The position numbers and the translations under genes were made by a program. 64,000 bases of DNA from Phormidium tenue FACHB-886. GTDB lineage: Bacteria > Cyanobacteriota > Cyanobacteriia > Elainellales > Elainellaceae. The DNA lies in the NCBI RefSeq assembly GCF_014764505.1, contig NZ_JACXWX010000002.1, positions 186,001 to 250,000 on the forward strand, read 5' to 3'. The notes under the pieces were generated by a model, which ran no database searches, had not been told where the DNA came from, and saw nothing but the letters and a program-made list of their open reading frames with translations. The first letter of the stretch is position 1. Every line of letters starts with the position of its first letter. Positions 53,935-63,229 of the stretch are shown piece by piece.

Positions 53935-53966
53935 GATAGAGCGATGTAAGGTCAATCTGAAGAAAG

Positions 53967-54006
53967 GGGAATTGAGGCTTATCAAACAGCCTCAATTCCC
54001 TTTTTT
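53967..54006 (+). terminator. Strong intrinsic terminator
   Basis: Stem GGGAATTGAGGCT with AGCCTCAATTCCC, eight-base loop and TTTTTT tail, 32 bases after the protease gene. Confidence 0.92.
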
Positions 54007-54085
54007 GCTGAGCGCTTAGCAGCGTTGATGCAATCGCCAATTCCGGGAACCCTAACCCTAGTTCACCGGATAAGGACGATCGCGC

Positions 54086-55039
54086 ATGGGTAAAACCGTG
54101 ATTGGCATGATCACTTCATACCAAGGTCTCAATCAGAGCGATTGGCTATGGCAACAAACGCCCCAGCCCTTCGGCATTTGGAAGAATATTCAAATGCTAA
54201 AAAACGCACCCCAGCTCGATTTTTTGCTGATGTATCAATACGATTTTTTTGAGCAGCCTGCTGAGCCAAAGTCTTGGCTAAAACGCTGGCAGAAGCAGCC
54301 ACTTGGACTCAAAGCCGCAGAACTCAAAGGTGTTTCCAAGCAGAAAACGATCTATCTCATGCGTGAGCCGCCCTTAGAAGAAATTTTGCACAAGAACCAG
54401 ATTAACTACGAGGCAGCAAAGGCACATTGCGGCTATATTTCAGGACCTGATGAATTCGCCCCAACGCCTGCCTATATGCCTGCAATTTGGTATCATGCCA
54501 ATTCATTTCGCGAACTCAACGAAATGCCAGCACCAGAGAAAACTAATTCCTGTAGCTGGATTACATCTGGCATTAATCGTACTGCCAATCATCGTCAGCG
54601 GCTTAACTTTTTGCATCAGCTCCAGTCAGCCGCTAATGGCAAGGTTGATATTTATGGGCGCAACTTGCCCAACAGCATCCAGAGCCAAGGAGAGCTGAAA
54701 AACAAGTGGCACAGCATGGCTCCCTACTACTACAACTTGGCGATCGAAAACTACACTGAGAATGAGTGGTATGTTAGCGAGAAACTTTGGGATTCGCTTT
54801 TAGCGTGGTGTTTGCCGATCTACTATGGCGGCTCTGCAGCAGATCGACTGCTGCCGCCCGGTAGCTTTCTCAGGCTACCGAGCTTAGACGAGAAAGGCGT
54901 CGCGTATATTCATGAAGTCATTCGATCGCCAGAGACTTGGATGCAAGCCAAAGATGCAATCGCAGAAGCTCGCCAAATCATTCTGCATAAGCTGAATCTC
55001 TTAAACTGGCTATCGGACTTTGTGGAACAATTTCAGTAG
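54086..55039 (+). CDS. Glycosyltransferase family 10 (fucosyltransferase-like)
   Basis: A 317-residue protein. The GT10 donor-binding signature is near the C-terminus: YNLAIENYTENEWYVSEKLW, then DSLLAWCLPIYYGG and LPPGSFLRL, as in alpha-fucosyltransferases. The N-terminal half is variable, with a YLMREPPLEE segment. It likely adds fucose (or another GDP-sugar) to a surface glycan. Two related glycosyltransferases follow, and the three may form one cluster. AAGGA precedes the ATG. Confidence 0.8.
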   Translation: MGKTVIGMITSYQGLNQSDWLWQQTPQPFGIWKNIQMLKNAPQLDFLLMYQYDFFEQPAEPKSWLKRWQKQPLGLKAAELKGVSKQKTIYLMREPPLEEILHKNQINYEAAKAHCGYISGPDEFAPTPAYMPAIWYHANSFRELNEMPAPEKTNSCSWITSGINRTANHRQRLNFLHQLQSAANGKVDIYGRNLPNSIQSQGELKNKWHSMAPYYYNLAIENYTENEWYVSEKLWDSLLAWCLPIYYGGSAADRLLPPGSFLRLPSLDEKGVAYIHEVIRSPETWMQAKDAIAEARQIILHKLNLLNWLSDFVEQFQ

Positions 55040-55099
55040 AACAAGAATGGGTTTGGAAACGTTTTGATTACCATCGAAAGCGCCCAAGATGAATAATAG

Positions 55100-56104
55100 A
55101 TGAACAGCGCTATGAATGGAATTTGTACTCTGGCGAACGATCAGGTTTATGACCAGCTAGTTGCATTACTCAATAGTATTGAGGCACAGATGGGAGCAGA
55201 TTTACCGGTCTGCATTTATCCCTATGACGATAAAACCGAGCGAATTGCTGCAGAAATCGCCAAGCGCCCCAATGTTCAGCTCTATGAGGATCGTGCCTCG
55301 ATTCAACACTGGGATCAGTTTGTGCGAGCCATTTGGGATGTGCATCCTACTGCCCGCCAACGCTGGGGAAATGTCGATTCTAGCTTCTACTATCGGGTGG
55401 GAACGCATCGACGGCTGTGTGCATTCGATGCCCCGTTCGATCGCTTTCTGTACATGGATGCAGATACGCTCCTGCTGAACTCAGTTGATTCTATTTTTAA
55501 TCAGCTAGACACTCAGGACTGGATTACCTACGATTTTCAGTTTAAAGATCTAAGCCATGTTTACGAAGATTCTCCTCGGCTCCGGCAAATTTTTTCAGAT
55601 GCCGAACTACAATCGCAAATCTTTTGCTCTGGCTTCTATGCAGCCAAAAGAAATCTCTTTGATCTAGCACAACAAAACTGGCTGCTATCTGAGCTCAAAG
55701 CCGGAGATGCAGCAACGCTGTACCCGATGGCTCCTGATCAAACAGTGCTGAACTACATGGTCATGAAGTCGGGAATCTTTAACTTCAACCTAGCGCTGGA
55801 GCTACCGCCTGACCAGCGAACTGGCTGCTGTGTCACTTCGCCAAATTTCACAGTGCAAGATAATCTGCTGTTCGATCGCAATACTCGCCTGACCTATCTC
55901 CATTTCATCGGTTTATCGTCAAGCTTATTCACGCGGCTGTGTGCAGGCGAGAACCTTGACTTTTCCTATCGAGACCTCTTCCTGCACTACCGCTATCTAC
56001 ATGAACCGCAGAACCGCCCCCGCTTCTCAGGCACACCCCGCCCCTCCACTGCTCCACCTAGCCTGCCAACCCGGCTCCTCCGCAAACTGAAACTTTACCG
56101 ATAG
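55100..56104 (+). CDS. Npun_R2821/Npun_R2823-family glycosyltransferase-like protein (copy 1)
   Basis: A 334-residue protein with a GT-A-like fold. The DxD motif is in FDRFLYMDADTLLLNSVDSI, with GICTLANDQVYDQLVALLNS at the start and APDQTVLNYMVM in the acceptor domain. The C-terminus has a FLHYRYLHEP block shared with the next gene. It lacks a known sugar specificity. It is 60 bp after the GT10 gene and 112 bp before the paralogue. Confidence 0.78.
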   Translation: MNSAMNGICTLANDQVYDQLVALLNSIEAQMGADLPVCIYPYDDKTERIAAEIAKRPNVQLYEDRASIQHWDQFVRAIWDVHPTARQRWGNVDSSFYYRVGTHRRLCAFDAPFDRFLYMDADTLLLNSVDSIFNQLDTQDWITYDFQFKDLSHVYEDSPRLRQIFSDAELQSQIFCSGFYAAKRNLFDLAQQNWLLSELKAGDAATLYPMAPDQTVLNYMVMKSGIFNFNLALELPPDQRTGCCVTSPNFTVQDNLLFDRNTRLTYLHFIGLSSSLFTRLCAGENLDFSYRDLFLHYRYLHEPQNRPRFSGTPRPSTAPPSLPTRLLRKLKLYR

Positions 56105-56216
56105 AACTTATAAGCCTGTACATCAGCAAGTTTCTTCCGCCCCTAGAGGCACATTCCTACAAAACTTGCGGAAGTCCTGACTCATTACTTCAAAACACAA
56201 CTCTAGAAATAACGCC

Positions 56217-57152
56217 ATGAAGCGAGGAATTTACATTACTGCTAACGATCGCGCCACTGATCAGGCGATCGCCCTCCTCAATAGCATTCGCTTATGGGAT
56301 ATGGAAACGCCTGTTGTGCTCATCCCCTACGATGACAACTATCAAGCCGTGGCTGAAGCGCTAGAGCAATTTGGTGTGACAGTCTACAAAGATTTGGCAT
56401 TTATCGATCGCCTCTCGCAGCAGCTACATGAGGCGTTTGGCGATCGCTTCTTTGCTAGACCGAACCAATTTCGTAAGCAAGCCTGCTGGTTTGGGGACTT
56501 CGACCAATTCTTGTACATTGACACTGACATCGTTGTATTCAACAAAATTATTGATAGCCTTAACTATCTGGCAGAGTATGACTTTCTCTGTAATGACTAC
56601 CAGCATGCAGGCGGTATTGCCAATGTGTTCACCACCAAAGTTTTGGAAGAAAATGTCTTTACCGAAGCCGAATGCCGCACAATCTTTAACGGCGGATTTT
56701 GGGCATCCAAAAAAGGGCTAATTAGCGAAGCCGAACTATACGCAACTTTCGCAGAATGTGCTGCCCATCCAGAGTATTTCGACTTCTCCCAAAAAACCTC
56801 CGACCAGCCCATCGTCAATTATATGGCGCTGAAGCGCATTCCCCGCCGGTTCAACATCACCCAGCGATTGGAGAAAGCACCGGGCAACTGGGCAGGCAGC
56901 TCACATTTTGTGCGTGAAGGCAGTAGCACCAGCGGTGTGCCAGTTCGTCTCATTGATCCTAAGGTCAATCAGCCTTTGCACTACCTCCATTGGGCAGGCA
57001 TCAAAATCCAACCGGGTTGCCCCTACTGGGATATTTGGGAGCACTATCGCTACTTAAACGAACCCAAACCCGAACCAATAGACCTACCTAAAAGAAGCGT
57101 TTGGCAAAGGACGCTCGATCGGTTGGTAGATCGCCTGCCGCTAGCGCGATAA
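56217..57152 (+). CDS. Npun_R2821/Npun_R2823-family glycosyltransferase-like protein (copy 2)
   Basis: A 311-residue paralogue of the previous protein. The same landmarks are visible: GIYITANDRATDQAIALLNS, DQFLYIDTDIVVFNKIIDSL (DxD), SDQPIVNYMALKRIPRRFNI and a final WEHYRYLNEPKP. Divergence from copy 1 is large, so the duplication is old. Likely a glycosyltransferase acting on the same glycan. Confidence 0.78.
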   Translation: MKRGIYITANDRATDQAIALLNSIRLWDMETPVVLIPYDDNYQAVAEALEQFGVTVYKDLAFIDRLSQQLHEAFGDRFFARPNQFRKQACWFGDFDQFLYIDTDIVVFNKIIDSLNYLAEYDFLCNDYQHAGGIANVFTTKVLEENVFTEAECRTIFNGGFWASKKGLISEAELYATFAECAAHPEYFDFSQKTSDQPIVNYMALKRIPRRFNITQRLEKAPGNWAGSSHFVREGSSTSGVPVRLIDPKVNQPLHYLHWAGIKIQPGCPYWDIWEHYRYLNEPKPEPIDLPKRSVWQRTLDRLVDRLPLAR

Positions 57153-57177
57153 AGCTTAACCTTACCTATCCTTACTA

Positions 57178-57471
57178 TTAAGGAACACGGTTCATCATGG
57201 TCAACAGCCCTTGCTGTCCCAGCAGCAGCTCTCGCGCCAAGCTGAAAACTCCAATCCAGATGATAGGTGTAATATCTACACCGCCTAATGGCGGGACGAA
57301 TTTTCGCAGAGGAACTAGAAATGGTTCAGTGGGAGCTGCCACCAGCTTGTAGGGCATCTGATTTAAGTCGACCTGCGGATACCAGCTTAGGACGATGCGG
57401 AAGATAAATAACAGCACCATTAGCCCTAGCAGAATAGACAGAGTTAAAGAAAAGACGGCAGTTGGATCCAT
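57178..57471 (-). CDS. YggT/YlmG-family membrane protein
   Basis: A 97-residue protein with two membrane helices. The family signature is FRIVLSWYPQVDLNQMPYKL followed by TEPFLVPLRKFVPPLGGVDI. YggT proteins (YlmG/CCB3-like in plastids) act in nucleoid or membrane protein organisation; the role here is not known. Convergent with the glycosyltransferase gene and divergent from psbX. Confidence 0.85.
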   Translation of the reverse strand: MDPTAVFSLTLSILLGLMVLLFIFRIVLSWYPQVDLNQMPYKLVAAPTEPFLVPLRKFVPPLGGVDITPIIWIGVFSLARELLLGQQGLLTMMNRVP

Positions 57472-57742
57472 ATGCAGTGATGGAAGCTTTTTAAAGTTCT
57501 AGAAGGCAAAATAGCAGTAAAACTATCCAATCTAGAGGTTTAATTTTTGTAACTAAGCTGCTCATATTCTAACGTAATCTGCATTCCTTTTTAGGGTTGC
57601 CGTAAATCACAACAGCTCAGACCTTTAACCGAGATTTATTATGCAAATTCAAGATTTCTACAGTGCTGTGTCTTCTCAAAGGATTAATAGCTCGATAAGA
57701 TTATTAATACAAAAGTTGCCAAATTCTCAAGGGTAGACTGCT

Positions 57743-57865
57743 ATGACACCGTCTTTAGTCAACTTCTTTTATAGCTTGCTGGCAGGCGTCGTGATTGTTG
57801 TGATTCCTGCTACTATAGGTCTGCTGTTCATCAGCCAAAAGGATAAAATCCGCCGCGGTAGCTAA
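57743..57865 (+). CDS. psbX: Photosystem II protein PsbX
   Basis: A 40-residue single-pass thylakoid membrane protein: [20 protein letters not shown], then [20 protein letters not shown]. The MTPSL start, the single helix and the FISQKD(K/R) tail match cyanobacterial PsbX. It is a peripheral subunit of photosystem II near cytochrome b559. It lies outside the minimum size of routine gene finding and would be missed. It is followed by two stem-loops. Confidence 0.95.
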   Translation: MTPSLVNFFYSLLAGVVIVVIPATIGLLFISQKDKIRRGS

Positions 57866-57966
57866 TCTTTAAGCAGTCAAGGGGTGGGTAAAGCTTGTCC
57901 TTTGACTGTATTGATTTCAATGATTGTATTAATTTCAACCAATTGAACTAAAAGCTTTGCACATTG

Positions 57967-58012
57967 AACCTGAGATGCGCCCCTTGACTTTTGCGCGAAT
58001 CTCAGGTTTTTC
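57967..58012 (+). terminator. Terminator downstream of psbX
   Basis: Stem AACCTGAGAT with ATCTCAGGTT plus inner GCGC pairs, then TTTC. A weaker stem (CAGTCAAGG/CCTTTGACTG) lies at about 57873-57910. Confidence 0.7.
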
Positions 58013-58162
58013 TTGATAGGCTGGAAGAGGTTCTGTTTTAAAGTCTGGCTCAGCGGTACAAAATTGCAGCGATCGCTCTCAGCCTTTAACTTTTGTGGAA
58101 GCTACAGTGGAGTTTCCAGTCGTACAGTCGCTAACATAAGGACAGATCAACGGAGAACGGTA

Positions 58163-58918
58163 ATGGTAAATGTTGGATTTGGCTGGAGCAGCCTTGTAGG
58201 TATCGTCCTTGCCCTGTCCGGAGTTGCGCTGTATTTTCTGCGCACTGTCCGCCCTAACTTAGCCAGAGATTATGACATTGCTCTTGCAGTGGTGGCACTG
58301 GTTTGTGGCGGGATTCTCTTTTTCAACGGCTGGCGGCAAGACCCGATTTTGCAATTCGGGCAACTGATGCTAACCGCTACAACTATCTGGTTTGCAGTTG
58401 AAGCGCTGCGTCTGCGGGGTATTGCGACTGAGCAGGCCAAGCGCAGTACGCCGATTGTGGATGATGATCGTCCGGTTAGCAAAGTTTATCGCGCTGAGCT
58501 GGATGACTTTGCTCCAATTGACAGCAACCGCTCTACAGTTACCCGCCGGATTCGGGGTTCGCGGGACGAGCGCCCAGATGATCTTGATCGTTATGAAGAG
58601 GGCCGTCGCCGTCCTTCTAGCCGCAGCGGTGGCGCTGATTTAGACGATCGTCCCCGCCGTTCCCGTTCGTCTCGTCCGCTGCCGCCCGAACGTTCTGAAA
58701 ACCGCAGTGCATGGGAAGACGATTTTGACACAAACCGCGACGAGTGGGGCAGTAATTCAAGTGCCTCTCGCCCTGGGGTCAAAGAAGATCGCGTGTCTAG
58801 CCGTCCGCGTCGTCGCCCGTCTGATTCTTCCCGACGTCGAGATAATGGTACCGACTACGTGGATTATCAGCCGATTGACTATCCAGGGGATGAGCCGACT
58901 CGTCCCAGAGATTACTAA
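58163..58918 (+). CDS. ycf66: Ycf66 family protein
   Basis: A 251-residue protein. The N-terminal ~95 residues are the Ycf66 domain with three membrane segments (FGWSSLVGIVLALSGVALYF, DYDIALAVVALVCGGILFFN, LMLTATTIWFAVEALRLRG). The rest is Arg/Asp/Ser-rich and probably disordered. The ATG at 58163 has GGAGA upstream; the longer frame from 58013 is rejected. Ycf66 is plastid/cyanobacterial and of unknown function. Confidence 0.9.
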   Translation: MVNVGFGWSSLVGIVLALSGVALYFLRTVRPNLARDYDIALAVVALVCGGILFFNGWRQDPILQFGQLMLTATTIWFAVEALRLRGIATEQAKRSTPIVDDDRPVSKVYRAELDDFAPIDSNRSTVTRRIRGSRDERPDDLDRYEEGRRRPSSRSGGADLDDRPRRSRSSRPLPPERSENRSAWEDDFDTNRDEWGSNSSASRPGVKEDRVSSRPRRRPSDSSRRRDNGTDYVDYQPIDYPGDEPTRPRDY

Positions 58919-58953
58919 GGCACTACCTAGTTGATCTCCCTTTTTCACGGTGT

Positions 58954-58982
58954 AACCAGCAGATTTTCCTGCTGGTTTTTTT
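58954..58982 (+). terminator. Terminator after ycf66
   Basis: Stem AACCAGCAG with CTGCTGGTT, six-base loop and a run of T, 35 bases after the stop. Confidence 0.88.
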
Positions 58983-59453
58983 GTAGCTGTAAACCCGCAG
59001 CTACTGTAGAAATACTTAGTTTAATGGCTGGCATAAAGTGCATTAAAAGGGACTGCGTGGGCATGTCAGCACCTCTACATCTGCGTGAGCTTACCAGATC
59101 TTTAAGGAAAGTTTTTCTTTTTCTATAAAAAATAAAACATCCCGGCTTCTATCGCCATTCCTTTCCTAGAATCTCTAGAATAGGGGCATCTCTAATTAAG
59201 CCCAGCTGTCAAACTTCAGTTTCGCGGACTAACCCGGTGGTGTTGGGGAACACGGTCACTTCTATTTGTCCCGGATCACAATCTAGAAACGGCGAAAACT
59301 ATAGAGCCATGACTGAGAACAGCGATCGTCCTATTTGCCTGTAGCTTTATCGCCGTCTTCAGGGTGCGTTTCAAATTTTGGAAGCGCTCTTTATTGTCGC
59401 AATACTAGGGCTGTTGCCCTTACGTCCTTCAAGTACGTCCTCAAGTCATACGC
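58983..59453. promoter_or_regulatory. Upstream region of the PPC protease gene
   Basis: About 470 bp without a coding frame. Just before the start there is a short tandem duplication (TACGTCCTTCAAG and TACGTCCTCAAG, ending at 59446). Confidence 0.4.
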
Positions 59454-61013
59454 ATGAATATCAAACCACTCCGCCTGGCTACCTCAGGATTCGCTGTTGT
59501 TGGAACCGCATTTGGATTCAGCTTGCTGAATGCCCTTTCACCCGTTGAGCTACTCAGTTTGTCCCAGTGGGGACAAAGTGCGCCACAGGCTCTAGCACAG
59601 GCTGCACCAGACCCCGAAGAAGCTGTAAATGTTCGTGTTTATGAGGCAGCAAGCCCTGCGGTCGTGTCGATCGATGTAGGAAATGCCACAGGCAGCGGCA
59701 GCATTATCACTCCGGACGGCATGGTGTTGACAAATGCTCATGTGGTGGATGAAGCCGAAACCGTGAAGGTGACGCTGGCAGATGGCAGAACCTTTGATGC
59801 AGACGTGATTGGTTTTGGTGAATCTGGGTTGGACTTAGCAGTCGTTAAGATTCGTGGGCAAAACAACCTCCCAACCGTGCGTCTGGCGGATCCTGAGTCA
59901 GTTAGCGTAGGACAGAGAGCTTTCGCCATTGGTAACCCCTTTGGACGTTTCCAAGGCACATTTACCACAGGTATTGTGAGCCGCATCGACCGGGATCGCG
60001 GCTTGATCCAAACGGATGCTGCCATTAACCCTGGTAATTCTGGCGGTCCGCTACTCAACGGTCAAGGGGAGATGATTGGCGTCAACAGTGCCATTTTTGC
60101 TCCTGCCAGAGGTGCGTCGGGTAATATTGGCATCGGCTTTGCCATTTCAGTGCATGAAGTTCAGCCTTTTTTAACGGCAGTAGAAGAAGGACGTGCCCCT
60201 CAGACAGCGCAAGCCGCTTCGCCCTTTTTCGGCGAAAAGTCGCAGCCGATTACCCTGAATAGCTCTGTTCAAGGAAAGCTTGACCGCAGCAGCAGCACTC
60301 TTCCTTCAGATAACAGCTACTTCAATGCCTACACATTTGAAGGGAGAGCCGGACAGCGGATTGTGATTGAGATGAACAGCCGCGAGATTGATCCCTACCT
60401 AATTGTGCTGGCTTCTGATGGTCAGGATATTGCTCAGGACGATGATGGTGGTGGGGGTTCTAGCTCTCGTGTCGAAATTGCTCTGCCTGAGGATGGCACC
60501 TATACCATCCTGGCAAACTCCTCTGCCTCTGGAGAAACGGGTAGCTACAGCTTGCGTGTTGCAGCCGCAAGCTCAACTTCACAGCAGACTCCTCAACAGC
60601 GTTCGCCTGAAGAAACCCGTCCCCAACAGCGTTCGCCTCAAGAAACCAGCCCCCAGCAGCGCTTGCCTCAACAGCAAACTCCTCAGCGCGGCGGCAGAGT
60701 TTTACTCCAGGAACAGGGCAGGCTAGGACCCGGATCTCCAGTCTTACAGTCTGATGGCAGCCTATATCGGGAATATGCCTTTCAGGGCAACGCAGGGCAA
60801 ACCGTTACGATTTCGCTGGAAAGCCCTGATTTTGATACCTATTTGATCGTGCTAGATGCCAATGAACAGGTAATTGGTGAAAATGATGATGTTTCACCTA
60901 GCAGCACAAATTCTGGGCTAACGGTAACGCTGCCGGAGAATGGCACGTACCGGGTTATTGCTAATGCCTACGATCGATCGGGTCAGGGCAACTACACGTT
61001 AGTAGTTCGTTAG
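59454..61013 (+). CDS. Secreted trypsin-like protease with two PPC (pre-peptidase C-terminal) domains
   Basis: A 519-residue exported protein. A signal-anchor-like N-terminus (FAVVGTAFGFSLLNAL) precedes the protease: His96 (LTNAHVVD), Asp127 (GESGLDLAVV) and Ser196 (NPGNSGGPL). There is no PDZ domain. The C-terminal half has two PPC domains (FEGRAGQRIVIEMNSREIDP and YAFQGNAGQTVTISLESPDF), each with a DPYLIVL/DTYLIVL beta strand and an acidic loop (DDDGGG, ENDD), separated by a Gln/Pro-rich repeat linker. It probably processes extracellular proteins. Confidence 0.88.
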   Translation: MNIKPLRLATSGFAVVGTAFGFSLLNALSPVELLSLSQWGQSAPQALAQAAPDPEEAVNVRVYEAASPAVVSIDVGNATGSGSIITPDGMVLTNAHVVDEAETVKVTLADGRTFDADVIGFGESGLDLAVVKIRGQNNLPTVRLADPESVSVGQRAFAIGNPFGRFQGTFTTGIVSRIDRDRGLIQTDAAINPGNSGGPLLNGQGEMIGVNSAIFAPARGASGNIGIGFAISVHEVQPFLTAVEEGRAPQTAQAASPFFGEKSQPITLNSSVQGKLDRSSSTLPSDNSYFNAYTFEGRAGQRIVIEMNSREIDPYLIVLASDGQDIAQDDDGGGGSSSRVEIALPEDGTYTILANSSASGETGSYSLRVAAASSTSQQTPQQRSPEETRPQQRSPQETSPQQRLPQQQTPQRGGRVLLQEQGRLGPGSPVLQSDGSLYREYAFQGNAGQTVTISLESPDFDTYLIVLDANEQVIGENDDVSPSSTNSGLTVTLPENGTYRVIANAYDRSGQGNYTLVVR

Positions 61014-61158
61014 TCCTTAGCTGCCTCTACTGGAGCTGCAGCTGCTGGTCGATATAGCATGTTGGGAACGTAAGGCTTGTACTGCTGTGTTGTGACTATG
61101 CAAGCGGCGGCTCCAGTAATGAATTGTTTTAGCATACTTGCACAGTGATTTGCATGTT

Positions 61159-61199
61159 GAAGCAAAAAGAGGCGTAAAATTTACGCCTCTTTTTGCTTC
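61159..61199. terminator. Bidirectional terminator
   Basis: A near-perfect palindromic stem of ~19 bp (61159-61178 with 61180-61199), with A5 and T5 blocks inside, between convergent genes (stops at 61013 and 61428). Confidence 0.8.
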
Positions 61200-61427
61200 T
61201 ATTTTTAGATTAAATCTCTGCCGCACAGAACATCATAGCGCTTGGGGAGTTGGCTATGGATCTAGTCAGATTGGCAGCAAATTGGGGCAATTAGAGCTGA
61301 GCGAGCTCATTAGAGCAGTATTTTAGGAGGTTTTTACTCTAACGCAGGACAATTCTAAGGTTAAAGCTTTCCTTCAGCTAGCCTGGCTCAACTAAGTTCT
61401 GCCGATAACTTCGCTAATGCAGATTGA

Positions 61428-61592
61428 TTAGCCGATGTACTGTGCTTCAGCTTCAAGCTGACGAACTAACATTTCGTCGCCTTTAGCTCTAGCAACTTCT
61501 AGACGTCGTTGGATATTTTTGCGGAGTGTATCCCGGTGGGCTTGGGCTGCTTGAGTGAGGATTTGTTGACGGTTTTTGTTCACAGTGGACAT
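61428..61592 (-). CDS. Small conserved-looking basic helical protein (54 aa)
   Basis: ATG at 61592 is taken; a longer frame to 61700 begins in AT-rich sequence and is rejected. The product is one long charged helix: MSTVNKNRQQILTQAAQAHR, DTLRKNIQRRLEVARAKG, DEMLVRQLEAEAQYIG. It resembles small unnamed cyanobacterial proteins. Function unknown. A 26 bp perfect palindrome lies ~90 bp upstream. Confidence 0.55.
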   Translation of the reverse strand: MSTVNKNRQQILTQAAQAHRDTLRKNIQRRLEVARAKGDEMLVRQLEAEAQYIG

Positions 61593-61678
61593 CCTAAAGA
61601 GATTAAATGTGGTGGTTATCACTCCAACTAGGATAACACAAAAGACCAAACCGTAGCTTGTGCTACTAAAACTTAAAG

Positions 61679-61704
61679 AAATTTGTATTTTAAAATACAA
61701 ATTT
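61679..61704. promoter_or_regulatory. 26 bp perfect palindrome, possible operator
   Basis: AAATTTGTATTTT followed by its exact complement, 87 bp upstream of the small helical protein. No U tract or gene end is near, so a repressor site or cruciform is more likely than a terminator. Confidence 0.45.
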
Positions 61705-62018
61705 ACTGAGAATGATCTTCAAGATGGCTATCACTACCATCTGTTTTCTAGAAGACAGCAGTAATAATAAGCAATTTATGTAAATTTTTTGAATTATCAA
61801 ACCAGGAAAGGTAGTCTGGCTTTCCCTCTGTTTTTAATGGCGACGATTTTGCCCTGTTGCCTCCTCCTACACAGTTGACTACAGAAGCAAAAATGCCAGT
61901 TTTGCTAGCATGATGCACTGCTAGGACGGGTGCGCTAGGAAGTTCTAAGTCCGCGATCGCTGACTAGGACTGGCTCAACCCGATACAATCGGTATCTGTG
62001 GCTTTTGCGGATGCGCTC

Positions 62019-62912
62019 ATGCAATTAGAAAATTTAACTTTAATGCCCCAGCTAATTGCTCAGTTGGCCTCACCGGGTCCAATTTTGCTGAAGTGGGGCC
62101 CGATCACATTGCGATGGTATGGGCTGTTAATTGCTTCTGCTGTGTTGATCGGTGTCAGCTTGTCTGGTTATTTGGCAAAGCGGCGGGGGATAAACTCTGA
62201 TCTGATTGGCGATCTAGCAATTTGGCTCGTGGTGGCAGCGATCCCCTGCGCTCGGCTTTATTATGTGGCGTTTGAGTGGAAAAACTATGTAGCTAACCCC
62301 AGCGAAATTTTTGCGATTTGGCATGGTGGAATTGCGATTCACGGAGCTATTTTAGGCGGGTTAGTGGCAGCGCTAATTTTTGCACGGCTCAATAAAGTTT
62401 CTTTTTGGCAGCTTGCCGATTTGGTTGCACCCTCGCTGATTTTAGGGCAGGCGATCGGACGTTGGGGCAACTTCTTTAACTCAGAGGCCTTTGGTCGTCC
62501 GACCGATTTACCCTGGAAGCTCTATATTCCGCCTACGCAGCGTCCGATTGGCTATACCCAGTTTGAGTACTTTCATCCCACGTTCCTTTATGAATCGCTC
62601 TGGAACTTAGGGGTCTTTGCCCTACTGATGGTGCTGTTTTTTCGAGGCTTACGATCGCAGCGCCTCAAAACGGGGACGCTGTTTCTGGTTTATCTGGTTG
62701 GCTATAGTTTAGGACGGGTGTGGATCGAAGGCTTACGGACAGATAGCCTGATGTTAGGACCGCTGCGGATCGCTCAAATCGTCAGTTTGGTAGGAGTCGT
62801 GATAGGAGTCGCAGGCTTAGTTTGGCTTTATGGGCTGCGGCGAGCTCTTCCTGGAGACTTTCGCCCACCGGAGAAGCAGTCTGCTGCGTCAGATGACCTG
62901 ACTCCACCCTAG
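62019..62912 (+). CDS. lgt: Prolipoprotein diacylglyceryl transferase Lgt
   Basis: A 297-residue integral membrane enzyme that lipidates the cysteine of prolipoproteins. The [13 protein letters not shown] motif and the [16 protein letters not shown] motif with essential residues are visible, with about seven membrane helices. The start is uncertain: a GTG at 61998 or an ATG at 62043 are also possible; ATG 62019 is chosen. It serves NrtA and PotD lipoproteins as all others. A short hairpin (63025-63044) follows. Confidence 0.93.
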   Translation: MQLENLTLMPQLIAQLASPGPILLKWGPITLRWYGLLIASAVLIGVSLSGYLAKRRGINSDLIGDLAIWLVVAAIPCARLYYVAFEWKNYVANPSEIFAIWHGGIAIHGAILGGLVAALIFARLNKVSFWQLADLVAPSLILGQAIGRWGNFFNSEAFGRPTDLPWKLYIPPTQRPIGYTQFEYFHPTFLYESLWNLGVFALLMVLFFRGLRSQRLKTGTLFLVYLVGYSLGRVWIEGLRTDSLMLGPLRIAQIVSLVGVVIGVAGLVWLYGLRRALPGDFRPPEKQSAASDDLTPP

Positions 62913-63024
62913 AAGCACGGCTCAATGAGGCATGAAATTTTAGACACCACGTTCAAGCAAGCTCAACCTGAGTTCTTCATCATCAGTTGTCAGTCATAGG
63001 CTGAGAACTGGTGGAAAAGAAAAA

Positions 63025-63044
63025 CCCTGGAGTTTCCTCCAGGG
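63025..63044 (+). terminator. Probable terminator after lgt
   Basis: CCCTGGAG-TTTC-CTCCAGGG, an 8 bp perfect stem preceded by AAAA and followed by CTT. Confidence 0.5.
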
Positions 63045-63229
63045 CTTGAATCAGGGTGCATCTACCATTCACTTTTACTCAAGATGAGGCAGATGTCCGG
63101 GTTTATGCCGGGAGTTCATAAACGTTTTACACTTCGGACGGGGTTTTAGAAGTTTTTGCTGAATCCGGACTATTACAGGGCATTGGGGTGGACATTCTCT
63201 CGTTAACTACGTATTTAGCCGAATTATCA

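Noticed and set aside
63086..63165. Short frame MPGVHKRFTLRTGF before cobM, and the idea of a cobalamin riboswitch there
   Set aside because: Too short to support as a leader peptide, and no B12-box-like sequence or riboswitch core could be recognised.
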